Notes: a model not told the origin generated them from the letters alone. 49,050 nt of DNA from Candidatus Eiseniibacteriota bacterium (GCA_025360715.1 JANYBS010000192.1:1-49050); one strand, 5' to 3'. Positions 26,602-34,011 are shown, counted from the first letter of the stretch. Numbers and translations: made by a program.

Positions 26602-27466
26602 AAATGTGCTTGGGCGGGGGTTGGGAGCGCTGATCTCCACTTCTGACGCCTCTGAGGCCGTGGATGGCCGTTCGACTGCCACACATCAGCAGGGCGTCGC
26701 CGAACTCTCGGTCGACGACATTGGTCCGAATCCATTCCAGCCGCGCACACGCTTCGACGACGCTGCCCTCAAGGAGCTTTCGGAGTCCATTCGCGTCCAG
26801 GGCGTGCTTCAGCCCGTCATCGTCCGCAGGCTGGGCACGGACGACTTCCAGCTGGTTGCCGGCGAGCGACGGCTCCGCGCCGCGCAACTGGCGGGGCTCA
26901 AGCGCATCCCCGCCATCATCCGCGAGTACGACGATCGCTCCATGATGGAACTGGCGCTGATCGAGAACATCCAACGCGAAGACCTGAACCCGATCGACGA
27001 AGCCAAGGCCTTTCAGACGCTCGTCGAGAAAGTCGGCCTGACGCATGACCAGCTTTCAGAGCGCGTCGGGAAGCAGCGCAGCTCGATCAGCAACTCCCTA
27101 CGCCTGCTGACCCTGCCGGTCGAACTGATGGAGATGGTTTCACGTGGAACATTGAGCGCCGGACATGGTCGGGCGCTGCTCGGGCTCGAATCAGCGGGCG
27201 ACCAGCTTGCGGCCGGACGGTACGTGGCCAACAAGGGCTTTTCGGTCCGCAGGACCGAGGCCTTCGTCAAAAGAAAGACTCGCAATGCTCACTCGCGTAA
27301 GAAGGTCGAGAAACTCGGTGGGCTTGGGGAGTGGGAGAATAAACTGCAGCAGCGGTTCGGGACGCGCGTAGTGATCGACGCGGGGCGCAAGGGTGGCAAG
27401 GTGGAATTCGAATTCTACAGCCAGGACGATCTCGAGCGACTGCTCGAAGCCTGGGGAGTCCTCTGA
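26594..27466 (+). CDS. parB: chromosome partitioning CTPase/DNA-binding protein ParB (Spo0J)
   Basis: A 290-residue ParB. It begins MSRNVLGRGLGALI, the usual conserved start that contacts ParA. The CTP-binding N-domain has AGERRLRA at 89-96 and ENIQRE at 124-129, the helix-turn-helix for parS is at about 147-172, and a C-terminal dimer domain ends the protein. The ATG at 26594 lies inside the end of parA. A second parS site is inside this gene. The long frame reaching back to 26498 is overlap with parA and not used. Confidence 0.97.
   Translation: MSRNVLGRGLGALISTSDASEAVDGRSTATHQQGVAELSVDDIGPNPFQPRTRFDDAALKELSESIRVQGVLQPVIVRRLGTDDFQLVAGERRLRAAQLAGLKRIPAIIREYDDRSMMELALIENIQREDLNPIDEAKAFQTLVEKVGLTHDQLSERVGKQRSSISNSLRLLTLPVELMEMVSRGTLSAGHGRALLGLESAGDQLAAGRYVANKGFSVRRTEAFVKRKTRNAHSRKKVEKLGGLGEWENKLQQRFGTRVVIDAGRKGGKVEFEFYSQDDLERLLEAWGVL
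27136..27151. promoter_or_regulatory. second parS-like site, inside parB
   Basis: GGTTTCACGTGGAACA keeps the CACGTG core and both AAC/GTT arms, with one break of symmetry (T versus C at one arm). It fits the parS consensus as well as the first site does and lies 1.5 kb from it. In the gene it codes Met181-Thr186. Confidence 0.8.
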
Positions 27467-27501
27467 TTCCCTGGCGAAGTTGAATTCTCCTCGGAGGCGT
27501 C

Positions 27502-27906
27502 ATGATGAAGTTCCGCAACCGCCCCGCACCTGATGAGCCCGTCGCACCCAACACCGTCATCGGCGTCAGTTCCAGCTTCCGCGGGACGCTGATGGTCACG
27601 GGCACGTTGGTGATCGAAGGCGAGTTCGAGGGCGATATCCTGAACTGCGACCGGCTCGAGATCGGCGAACATGGCGTGATGCGCGCGGACATCGAAGTGC
27701 GCGAGGCGCTCATCCGCGGCCGTGTGCACGGGAACATCCGAGCTCTTGGCACCATCGAGATGCGCGCCGGCGCCAGAGTCGAAGGCGATGTCGCGGCCAT
27801 GAGTGTGATGATGGAGCCCGGCGTCTTCTTCACTGGCCGCTGCACGATGCTCGAGGCGGGCACTGCCGGCGTCGACATCGTGAGCGAGGGCCGTGCGCGC
27901 GGATAG
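27502..27906 (+). CDS. bactofilin
   Basis: A 134-residue bactofilin (DUF583). After a Pro-rich N-terminal tail, the core at about 18-120 consists of short hydrophobic/Gly repeats typical of the right-handed beta-helix: GTLMVTGTLVIEGEFEGDI, DRLEIGEHGVMRADIEVREALIRGRVHGNI, GTIEMRAGARVEGDV. Bactofilins polymerise without nucleotide into cytoskeletal filaments and in several bacteria connect to ParAB or cell-wall enzymes. The ATG at 27502 follows TCGGAGG. It lies 35 bases after parB, so partition and bactofilin genes are likely co-transcribed. Confidence 0.93.
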   Translation: MMKFRNRPAPDEPVAPNTVIGVSSSFRGTLMVTGTLVIEGEFEGDILNCDRLEIGEHGVMRADIEVREALIRGRVHGNIRALGTIEMRAGARVEGDVAAMSVMMEPGVFFTGRCTMLEAGTAGVDIVSEGRARG

Positions 27907-27934
27907 GCTTGTTGATAACAACGCAAGGCATTCT

Positions 27935-27963
27935 CTGATAACAATGTATGTCGACAATAAAAT
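27935..27963 (+). promoter_or_regulatory. promoter of the EamA transporter gene, probably leaderless
   Basis: CTGATA (27935-27940), a 17-base spacer and TAAAAT (27958-27963). The GTG start codon follows nine bases later. The 66 bases between the two genes are strikingly AT-rich for this genome and hold the direct repeat TGATAACAA twice (27912 and 27936). Confidence 0.5.
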
Positions 27964-27972
27964 GACTCTTGG

Positions 27973-28926
27973 GTGCCCAGCGTCGAGCCCGCTGCTAGCG
28001 TGAATCCCCCGAAGCACTACTCCAAGGCGGTCGCGGGACGCTGGCTGGTCTTCGCTGCCACATGTTTCTGGGGCGCCACTGCGACGCTCGCGCGCTTCGT
28101 GTTCCGCGACCGCGCAGTCCCGCCGCTCACTGTCGTGGAGCTGCGGCTCTCGATCGCCACTGTGCTCCTGCTCGCATGGTTGCTCATGCGCCGGCCGGCT
28201 TCTTTGCGTATCGAACGCCGTGACTTGGGCTACTTCGTCCTGCTCGGCGTGTTCGGTGTCGCCGCGGTCCAGGGAAGCTACTACTACTCGATCTCAAAGC
28301 TCGGAGTGGGCCTCGCGATCCTGATCCAGTACCTGGCACCCACGTTGATCGTGCTCTTCGATCTCGTGCGCGGCCGAAGGGTTGGATGGCCGATGCTCAG
28401 CGCCGTGGGGCTTGCCCTCGGCGGCACTGCCCTGCTGGTGGGCGGCGTCGACACGCACGCGCTGCACGCAAGTACGCTGGATTGGTTGATCAGCTTCTCG
28501 TCGGCGTTCATCTTTGCGTTCTATATCCTGTACTCCAAGCGAGGGCTGGCGCGGTATCGCCCCGAGACCGTGCTCATGTACACCTTCGCGATCGCCGCGA
28601 TCGTTTGGGGCGTCGTCACTCCGCCGTGGCGGATCGTCGCGCAACACTACGACCCGCAGCTGTGGTGGATGTTCCTTGGCCTTGGAGTCTTCTCGACGCT
28701 CGTCCCCTTCAGCCTGTTCTATGCCGGCCTGCGACGCCTGCCCGCCGGTGAGGCGAGCGTCATCGCCACGGCCGAGCCGCTGGTGGCGGTCTTCGCCGCC
28801 GCGGTCTTCCTGCATGAGGGTTTGCGCCCAGCGCAGATAGCGGGCGCGGTACTGGTCCTCTTTGCGGCTCTTCTCGCAACCCACCGGGAACCCACAGTGG
28901 CAGGGACTTCGGCCGAAGGCGGTTAA
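27973..28926 (+). CDS. EamA/DMT-superfamily transporter
   Basis: A 317-residue integral membrane protein with ten predicted hydrophobic segments in two EamA halves: about 24-165 (WLVFAATCFWGATATLARFVF is the typical first helix) and 170-305. The second repeat ends with GEASVIATAEPLVAVFAAAVFLHEGLRPAQIAGAVLVL, the common EamA signature. Such carriers usually export amino acids or other small metabolites by proton antiport; the substrate cannot be told. The start is GTG at 27973, next to a good -10 element; GTG at 28000 is possible too. Confidence 0.88.
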   Translation: MPSVEPAASVNPPKHYSKAVAGRWLVFAATCFWGATATLARFVFRDRAVPPLTVVELRLSIATVLLLAWLLMRRPASLRIERRDLGYFVLLGVFGVAAVQGSYYYSISKLGVGLAILIQYLAPTLIVLFDLVRGRRVGWPMLSAVGLALGGTALLVGGVDTHALHASTLDWLISFSSAFIFAFYILYSKRGLARYRPETVLMYTFAIAAIVWGVVTPPWRIVAQHYDPQLWWMFLGLGVFSTLVPFSLFYAGLRRLPAGEASVIATAEPLVAVFAAAVFLHEGLRPAQIAGAVLVLFAALLATHREPTVAGTSAEGG

Positions 28927-28946
28927 GCCCCCTCGCGAAATAGCGT

Positions 28947-28961
28947 GGTTCCTTGGGAACC
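28947..28961. repeat. small hairpin between the transporter and ribA
   Basis: GGTTCC-TTG-GGAACC, a perfect 6-bp stem with a three-base loop, in the 89 bases before ribA. No FMN riboswitch elements are seen there. Confidence 0.35.
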
Positions 28962-29015
28962 CATCGCGCATCTGAACGGGCGGTCTGGAATACCACCCTC
29001 AGGAGATGCGAACGG

Positions 29016-29813
29016 ATGAAAGCGCGTATCGCTTCGATGCCGAAGGCCGTAACTGACAACCCCGCCGCGACGACGCCTATCCAGATGGTCTCCGTCGCCA
29101 ACCTGCCCACTCGTTTCGGAAACTTCCGCGCCGTTGCGTTCACCGCCGACGCGCGGGGTGACGAGCACATTGCCATCGTCCACGGCCACGTGCGTGACGA
29201 GAAGGATGTGCCCATGCGCATCCACTCCGAATGCCTGACCGGCGACGTGCTCGGATCACTTCGCTGCGATTGCCGTGACCAACTCATCCATGCGCTTGAG
29301 ACGTTGGGTCAGATGGAGCGCGGAGTGTTGCTCTATCTGCGCCAGGAAGGGCGCGGGATCGGGCTGACGAACAAGATTCGTGCGTACGCGCTGCAGGACA
29401 ATGGCCATGACACCGTTGAAGCCAATCACATGCTCGGATTCGGCGATGACGAGCGTGACTACAACGTTGCCGGCGAGATGGTGCGTGCCCTGGGCATCAA
29501 GAGCGTGCAGCTCATGACCAACAATCCGCGCAAGCTGATCGGGATGAAGGAGCAGGGCATCACGGTCAGCGGGCGGTTGCCGGTGGTGATGCCGGTGAAT
29601 CGTTTCAACGCGAACTACCTGATGACAAAGCAGAAGCGCTCGGGGCACATGCTCAGCCTGCGCGAACCCGATGTCGCAGCGGTCTTGCAGGCTCACGAAG
29701 TCGCAACCAAGAACACCGATACGCAGGAGCGCGATCGCGGCTCGAAGGCGCTGCCACTCAAACCGCGGTTCGAGCTTGGTGGAACGACCGGAGCAACCGC
29801 AGCCAGCGCGTGA
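29016..29813 (+). CDS. ribA: GTP cyclohydrolase II
   Basis: A 265-residue enzyme that opens GTP to 2,5-diamino-6-ribosylamino-pyrimidinone phosphate, the first step of riboflavin synthesis. The zinc cysteines are C73, C84 and C86 in SECLTGDVLGSLRCDC. Other family motifs are LYLRQEGRGIGLTNKIRAYALQD, the region QLMTNNPRKLIGMKEQGI and a short RLPVVMPVNRFNANYL. There is no fused DHBP synthase domain. The ATG at 29016 has AGGAG ten bases upstream; longer frames to 28953 lack support. The C-terminal 40 residues are a variable tail. Confidence 0.95.
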   Translation: MKARIASMPKAVTDNPAATTPIQMVSVANLPTRFGNFRAVAFTADARGDEHIAIVHGHVRDEKDVPMRIHSECLTGDVLGSLRCDCRDQLIHALETLGQMERGVLLYLRQEGRGIGLTNKIRAYALQDNGHDTVEANHMLGFGDDERDYNVAGEMVRALGIKSVQLMTNNPRKLIGMKEQGITVSGRLPVVMPVNRFNANYLMTKQKRSGHMLSLREPDVAAVLQAHEVATKNTDTQERDRGSKALPLKPRFELGGTTGATAASA

Positions 29814-29932
29814 ACCTCAGGTCCCGTCGCCGGTCACGGCAACGGTGTCTCGCACGTCGCAGCATAGCGCCGCGGCCGGCACGGGTACCTGATGTGGACC
29901 TGGCAGTCCTGTTGCAATTCTTCCGCCGAGCT

Positions 29933-30409
29933 TCAGCTCGCCGCGGCCCACGTCTCCGGGACGTCGTGATCGGACAGTGCGCGGTGCGTGCTGAGCAACC
30001 GCTCTCGCATCTGGCTCATTCGCAGCGGGCTCACCGTCTCGACGGCATAGCGCTCGTCCCACAGAAGGTTGCCGCGCAACCACACGCGCAACTCGGGATG
30101 ACTCGCCATGAGCGACATGCTCGTACGGCCCTTGAGTTCGCGAACTGCGCTGGCGACGCTCTGCGCCGGGCGAAGGCCGAACATGACGTGCACATGGTCG
30201 GCGCCGGCGATCACTTCGATGAGCTCGAGATCGCGCTCGTCAGCAGCCTTGCGGATGAGTGTCTGCAAGGCTTCGATGTGCCGGTCCTTGAGCACCGGAC
30301 GACGGCCCCGTGTGCTCCACGTGACGACGTAGTGGAGCTGGCTGCGATAGACAGGCTCCCAACGATCCGTGAGCGCGCTCTTCACCTGGGGAGCCAGATC
30401 GAATTCCAC
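29933..30409 (-). CDS. IS200/RAYT-like Y1 transposase-domain protein, catalytic Tyr missing
   Basis: A 158-residue protein of the Y1_Tnp (REP-associated tyrosine transposase) fold. The HUH metal motif is H72-V-H74 in GADHVHVMFGL, preceded by YVVTWSTRGRRPVL and followed by ELKGRTS and WDERYAVETVS. In active proteins a tyrosine (vxxYIxxQ) follows about ten residues later; here the region reads LRMSQMRERLL, without tyrosine. The start is GTG at 30409, because AGGAGGT lies six bases upstream; the ATG at 30451 lacks this. No flanking IS ends are seen. It lies after the lexA terminator. It may be domesticated or dead. Confidence 0.75.
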   Translation of the reverse strand: MEFDLAPQVKSALTDRWEPVYRSQLHYVVTWSTRGRRPVLKDRHIEALQTLIRKAADERDLELIEVIAGADHVHVMFGLRPAQSVASAVRELKGRTSMSLMASHPELRVWLRGNLLWDERYAVETVSPLRMSQMRERLLSTHRALSDHDVPETWAAAS

Positions 30410-30460
30410 GACGCTACCTCCTGCGGGGACTGATGAACATTTGTGCACCATGCGGGGGTG

Positions 30461-30484
30461 AAAAACGGGAGGCTGAGCTCCCGT
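30461..30484 (-). terminator. intrinsic terminator of lexA
   Basis: On the minus strand, ACGGGAG-CTCAGC-CTCCCGT forms a perfect 7-bp stem and is followed by TTTTC. It starts 19 bases after the lexA stop. It could also be a REP-like element serving the adjacent RAYT-like gene. Confidence 0.7.
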
Positions 30485-30502
30485 CGTACAACATTGAGAT
30501 GA

Positions 30503-31129
30503 TCAGCGGCCGGCGAGGGTTCGCATCACTCCGCGCACCGTGCCGACGATCTGGAACGGCGTGCCAGGCTCGACCACGATCGGCGCGTATTTCGCATTCG
30601 CGGCGATGAGTTCGATGTGAGTCTTTCGAGGATGATAGTACTTGGCGGTCGCCTCATCCTCGCCGACCAGCGCGACGATGATCTCGCCCGCGCGAGCCGT
30701 CTCCTGCTTGTGGACGATGATGTAGTCGCCCGGCAGGATGCCCGCGTCGATCATGCTGTCGCCGCGGACCTGGAGTGCGAATATGTTGTCGGTACCGCCG
30801 AACATATCGCTCAGTTCGAGCGTTCCGTCGTGGTTCTCTTCTGCAAGGATCGGTTCGCCGGCGGCGACGCGACCAAGGATCGGGATCCCGGCGAAGCTCG
30901 GCCGCAGCAATCGCGGAGTTCTGGCAGCGGTTGTGCGGATTCCGCGCGAGAGCTTCTTGCTCCGGCTGATCTGGCCGCTCTTGTCGAGAAGATTGAGGTA
31001 ATAGCGCACACCGTTCGTGGAGCGGATCGAGAACTGCTGTCCGATCTCGCGAATGGTCGGCGCCGACCCATTCTCGCTTTGGAACTTCTGGATGTACGCG
31101 AGGATCTCTCGCGCTCGGTCATTGATCAT
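30503..31129 (-). CDS. lexA: LexA repressor
   Basis: A 208-residue SOS repressor. The winged helix-turn-helix is at 1-65 (MINDRAREILAYIQKFQ...APTIREIGQQFSIRSTNGVRYYLNLL). The self-cleavage site is A90-G91 in GRVAAGEP, with the catalytic serine S125 (GDSM) and lysine K163 (ATAKYY). When RecA filaments form, LexA cuts itself and its targets are freed. The ATG at 31129 follows GAGGAGC. Its promoter region holds a TGCAC-N4-GTGCA operator between -35 and -10, so it is probably self-regulated. Confidence 0.96.
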   Translation of the reverse strand: MINDRAREILAYIQKFQSENGSAPTIREIGQQFSIRSTNGVRYYLNLLDKSGQISRSKKLSRGIRTTAARTPRLLRPSFAGIPILGRVAAGEPILAEENHDGTLELSDMFGGTDNIFALQVRGDSMIDAGILPGDYIIVHKQETARAGEIIVALVGEDEATAKYYHPRKTHIELIAANAKYAPIVVEPGTPFQIVGTVRGVMRTLAGR

Positions 31130-31180
31130 GGCGACGGCTCCTCAGCGAACGGTCCGCAACGCGAACCTGGCACATTTGGA

Positions 31181-31210
31181 AGCCTACTGCACACCCGTGC
31201 ACCGAGTCAA
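31181..31210 (-). promoter_or_regulatory. lexA promoter
   Basis: On the minus strand TTGACT (31210-31205), an 18-base spacer and TAGGCT (31186-31181). Transcription would start near 31174, some 45 bases before the lexA ATG. The spacer holds the LexA box. Confidence 0.65.
31188..31201. promoter_or_regulatory. LexA operator of the TGCNC-N4-GTGCA type
   Basis: TGCAC-ACCC-GTGCA, a perfect inverted repeat lying exactly in the -35/-10 spacer of lexA. It matches the LexA box described for Fibrobacter succinogenes (TGCNC-N4-GTGCAT), except for the last T. It does not fit the E. coli (CTGT-N8-ACAG), Gram-positive (CGAAC-N4-GTTCG) or alphaproteobacterial (GTTC-N7-GTTC) boxes. Confidence 0.75.
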
Positions 31211-31401
31211 GGGGCCTTCTGCTGACTGTGTCGGAAGCGGTGGCCTACGGTGCTGCCCTCTCGCCGTGCCACGGCGTCGTGTCGCCGTCGCGGCCGTCCT
31301 CGAGGCGTCGCTGTGGCACGGCGGTGACGCCGCCGACGCGTTGCGGGACAGCGAGTTGCCCCGGCGTATCCCGTGCGGCGACGTTGGCAGCCCGCTTGCC
31401 T

Positions 31402-31594
31402 TATATCCATGTCGAGGCCGCAAGGCCTTGTTCGCACCGGAAAGGGGGCGGTTCGCCGAAGGCGCCGAGGTTGGTCGCTATCGGGGGCCGATCGGCCGAG
31501 GCTCGACGGCAGCCGCCCACCTCCGGTGTGATCCGCAGGTCCTTACGACAGTAGCCCGGCTCGTCATGGGGAACATACGAGCCGGGTTCTTCGT
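31402..31594 (+). ncRNA. candidate structured small RNA
   Basis: A stretch of about 180 bases without a believable reading frame that can fold along its length. Pairings visible by eye are 31433-31441 with 31522-31530 (9 bp), 31446-31451 with 31513-31518 (6 bp), 31469-31476 with 31490-31497 (8 bp including GU pairs), and 31422-31430 with 31536-31544 (8 of 9). A GNRA-capped hairpin is at 31415-31428. A TTATAT hexamer precedes it at 31401 and a terminator-like 9-bp hairpin with a T-rich tail ends it (31555-31594). The size would suit a 6S-like RNA, but no known family signature is recognised. GC-rich DNA folds easily, so confidence is modest. Confidence 0.35.
31555..31594 (+). terminator. terminator-like hairpin at the end of the candidate RNA
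   Basis: CCCGGCTCG (31555-31563) pairs perfectly with CGAGCCGGG (31578-31586) around a 14-base loop, and TTCTTCGTT follows. No plus-strand protein gene ends here, which is why a small RNA is suspected. Confidence 0.45.
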
Positions 31595-31737
31595 TCGAAG
31601 CGGGCGCTGTCTCGGCGGTGACGGGTCGCGTGTCCTCCAAACGCGATCGGGTGGCGGTGGTGATGTTGGTCCAGGGCGCGTCTTCCGCAGCGCGCCCGCC
31701 TCGAACGGATCGGCCCGTGCAGCGACACGGGCAGACA

Positions 31738-31770
31738 GAAGCCCCGGCGCTCGGGATGCGCCGGGGCTTC
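31738..31770 (-). terminator. hairpin terminator of the TonB-dependent receptor gene
   Basis: A perfect 13-bp stem, GAAGCCCCGGCGC / GCGCCGGGGCTTC, with a seven-base loop, 30 bases past the stop codon on the minus strand. The following tract (TGTCTG) is only partly T-rich. Confidence 0.6.
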
Positions 31771-31800
31771 GTGCTGTCACGGGTGATCCGCGTGGCGTGA

Positions 31801-33942
31801 TCAGAACGGCAGCGAGATCTCCGCCATGTAGCGCCTGGGCGGCGCGATATAGAACTGGTGGTCGCCGATGTCGCTCTCGGCCACCACGTGTCGGTCGTCG
31901 CCCAAGTTGCGGCCCGAGACCGTGACGCGAGCCCGAGAGACTTCCAGGCTCAGGCCTGCGTCGACCTGCGAGAAGGGCTCGAGGAACACGCCGTTGTCGC
32001 GATCCAGGGCGCGCTTTCCTACGCGCTGCACGGCGACCCAGCCCCCCAGATACTTGCTCGGCGCATACGCGAGCCGGGCGTTGATCAGTTCCTGCGGCGC
32101 GAGTTCGATCAGGTTGCCCGACACATCGAGGGCGACGCCCTCCGGCGAGACGTCGATGAAGCTCGTGAAGCGCGGATCGTAATGCGCGTAGCCGCCGCTC
32201 AGCTTCAGTCCCGGCATGCCCGCGGGCGACAGCCCCACCTGCACTTCATAGCCTTTGAAGCGTTCGGCGCCGGCATTCACGAGGATCGGCGTCAGGTCCG
32301 GTGCCTGCGAGGCCACCACCAGATTGCGGAAGTCGATCTGGAAGTAGTGCGCATCCACCGACAGCTGGTTGTGGAACGCCTGCGACTTCACACCGAACTC
32401 GTATGAGTGCGTGTGCTCAGGATCGAGGATCTTCGCGCCCTCGGCCTCGGTCAGGTTCGGCGCGGCCGGCTTGAAGGAGCTCTTCCAGTTGCCGTACACG
32501 TTCACCGCGTCGAGCGCGCCCTTGGCTTCCGGCATCAGCCGCACCAATGCTGCGATGTCGCCCGACCACGCCTGGTCCGTGCGCGCGTCGTCCGCAAGTT
32601 TGGGATCCCCGCCGACTTCCTGGCCGAAGCCGTGCAGTTTCTCGTTCGCACGGTCCCAGCGGCCACCTCCCGAGAGGGTGAGCGCCTTCGCGGGCGTCCA
32701 TTCGTCATGCGCATAGGCGCCGATGAACGTGCGGCGATCCTGGAACGCACGGTTGTCGCCCACCGGCACATCGGCGAAGACCGGAATCGAGTTCGGGTCC
32801 GCCGGATCCTGCTCGATATCGAATCCGATGCCGGTCGACGTGGTGCGGCCCCATGTGATCGCAGCCCCCGTGACCCACTCGTGCTTGCCGAACAGCTCCC
32901 AATCGGTGACCAAGCGAAGGTCGTCGTAGAACACCGTCTCGATCGGCCGCAACTCCACTCCCGCCGAAGCGAGCATCCCCGAAGTCGTATCGACCTCGCC
33001 CGCAAATGCGCGGATCGAGTGCTGACGATCGCGCGTGGCGCTCATGGTGTTCTCGAGCCGCATGCGATCGCGTAGCGGCGCCGCGATCCGCAGGTTACCG
33101 GCGATCACGCGATGCTCGATGAGCGAGCCCTGCACCGTATAGTTGCGGTCGATCTTGAAGCCGTCTTCGACCTTGCCGTCGTCACCAAAAGGCAGCGGAC
33201 CGCCCCAATCGTTGTGGTCAGCGGTTCCGGTCAGGTCGAAGGCGATCGCCGTCCTGCCCGACACCCCGTGCACCGACAGTCGGCCGCGCTCCTGCTCGCT
33301 CGCGGTCCGGTCCTGGAAGCCGTCGTCGCGCAGTCCGCTCAGCGCCACGTCCATGCCCCAGTTCTCATCGATCTGGCGGTGCATGCCGAGGCGTCCATGG
33401 AGGTCGCCAAAAGACCCGCCGCCGAGCGAGACCGTGCCGCGCTCCTTGGCCTCGCGATCCGTGAACACCTGGATCATGCCAGCGAACGCCGAGACGCCGT
33501 ACAAGCTGCCCTGCGGGCCCTTCACGATCTCGATGCGGTCGATGTCATCGACTGCGATCTGCACCAGCGACGGGTTGAACGGGCCACCGACCGGCACGCC
33601 ATCCACCATGATGAGCAGCGCGTCGAATTCCTTCAGGCCCCACAGGCCGATGTTCGGCAGACGGCTGCCGTTATCCGAGCCGCCGCCGGTGTCGATGCCG
33701 ACGACGTCGATGAGCGCTTCGCCCAGCGTGCGCGCGCCCGAGCGGCGAAGTTCGGCGCCACTCACGATGGTGGCGGCGTTGGGGACTTCGATCGCGGGCT
33801 TGTTGGTCTTGGTCGCCGAGACCAGGATCTGGTACTTGGCCGGATCGTGGCGCATGAACAACGTGTCGGCATTCTGGGCGTGAGCGGCAACGGGCAGCAG
33901 GAGTGCAGCCGCGGCGAACGCGGCGAGGTAGCGCAGACGCAT
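31801..33942 (-). CDS. TonB-dependent outer-membrane receptor
   Basis: A 713-residue outer-membrane transporter. A signal peptide (MRLRYLAAFAAAALLLPVAAHA) is followed by a plug domain at about 37-165: KTNKPAIEVPNAATIVSGAEL, the region RSGARTLGEALIDVVGI, then IMVDGVPVG and IEIVKGPQGSLYG. The barrel runs to the terminal aromatic YMAEISLPF, the usual BAM signal ending in Phe. The ATG at 33942 follows AGAGGA. The substrate (iron chelate, cobalamin, sugar or metal) is not evident: no riboswitch or Fur-like site is seen, and the upstream gene codes for an unknown secreted protein. ExbB/ExbD/TonB are not in the window. Confidence 0.93.
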   Translation of the reverse strand: MRLRYLAAFAAAALLLPVAAHAQNADTLFMRHDPAKYQILVSATKTNKPAIEVPNAATIVSGAELRRSGARTLGEALIDVVGIDTGGGSDNGSRLPNIGLWGLKEFDALLIMVDGVPVGGPFNPSLVQIAVDDIDRIEIVKGPQGSLYGVSAFAGMIQVFTDREAKERGTVSLGGGSFGDLHGRLGMHRQIDENWGMDVALSGLRDDGFQDRTASEQERGRLSVHGVSGRTAIAFDLTGTADHNDWGGPLPFGDDGKVEDGFKIDRNYTVQGSLIEHRVIAGNLRIAAPLRDRMRLENTMSATRDRQHSIRAFAGEVDTTSGMLASAGVELRPIETVFYDDLRLVTDWELFGKHEWVTGAAITWGRTTSTGIGFDIEQDPADPNSIPVFADVPVGDNRAFQDRRTFIGAYAHDEWTPAKALTLSGGGRWDRANEKLHGFGQEVGGDPKLADDARTDQAWSGDIAALVRLMPEAKGALDAVNVYGNWKSSFKPAAPNLTEAEGAKILDPEHTHSYEFGVKSQAFHNQLSVDAHYFQIDFRNLVVASQAPDLTPILVNAGAERFKGYEVQVGLSPAGMPGLKLSGGYAHYDPRFTSFIDVSPEGVALDVSGNLIELAPQELINARLAYAPSKYLGGWVAVQRVGKRALDRDNGVFLEPFSQVDAGLSLEVSRARVTVSGRNLGDDRHVVAESDIGDHQFYIAPPRRYMAEISLPF

Positions 33943-34011
33943 GAGTATCCTCTTGATGGAAGTGGTTCGTGACCTATGAGTGCGGAAAGGGCGCGAGTCT
34001 CACTTCGAGGA

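Larger units (their letters stand above)
31211..31737. other. gene-poor gap between lexA and the TonB receptor gene
   Basis: About 530 bases with only short overlapping frames rich in Arg, Pro and Ala and without ribosome sites; none looks like a protein. The middle part holds the candidate small RNA. No tRNA or insertion sequence ends were seen. Confidence 0.5.

Noticed and set aside
27910-27918. Possible DnaA box (TTATCAACA) as evidence for the origin
   Set aside because: Only one box, one base off consensus, and no cluster around it; not enough for an origin call.
28947-28961. GGTTCC-TTG-GGAACC as a third parS site
   Set aside because: The arms resemble parS, but the essential CACGTG core is missing and the spacing is one base short.
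31536-31560. SRP RNA domain IV, because of CAGGTCC followed by CAGTAGCC
   Set aside because: The near-invariant GGAA-type tetraloop and the exact symmetric-loop bases are missing, so likeness is partial and probably chance.
31618-31800. A 60-residue plus-strand frame before the TonB gene end
   Set aside because: No ribosome site or motif, Arg/Pro-rich, and it contains the terminator hairpin at 31738-31770.
33943-34011. Cobalamin riboswitch before the TonB receptor gene
   Set aside because: The gap is only 69 bases and has none of the conserved B12-box features.
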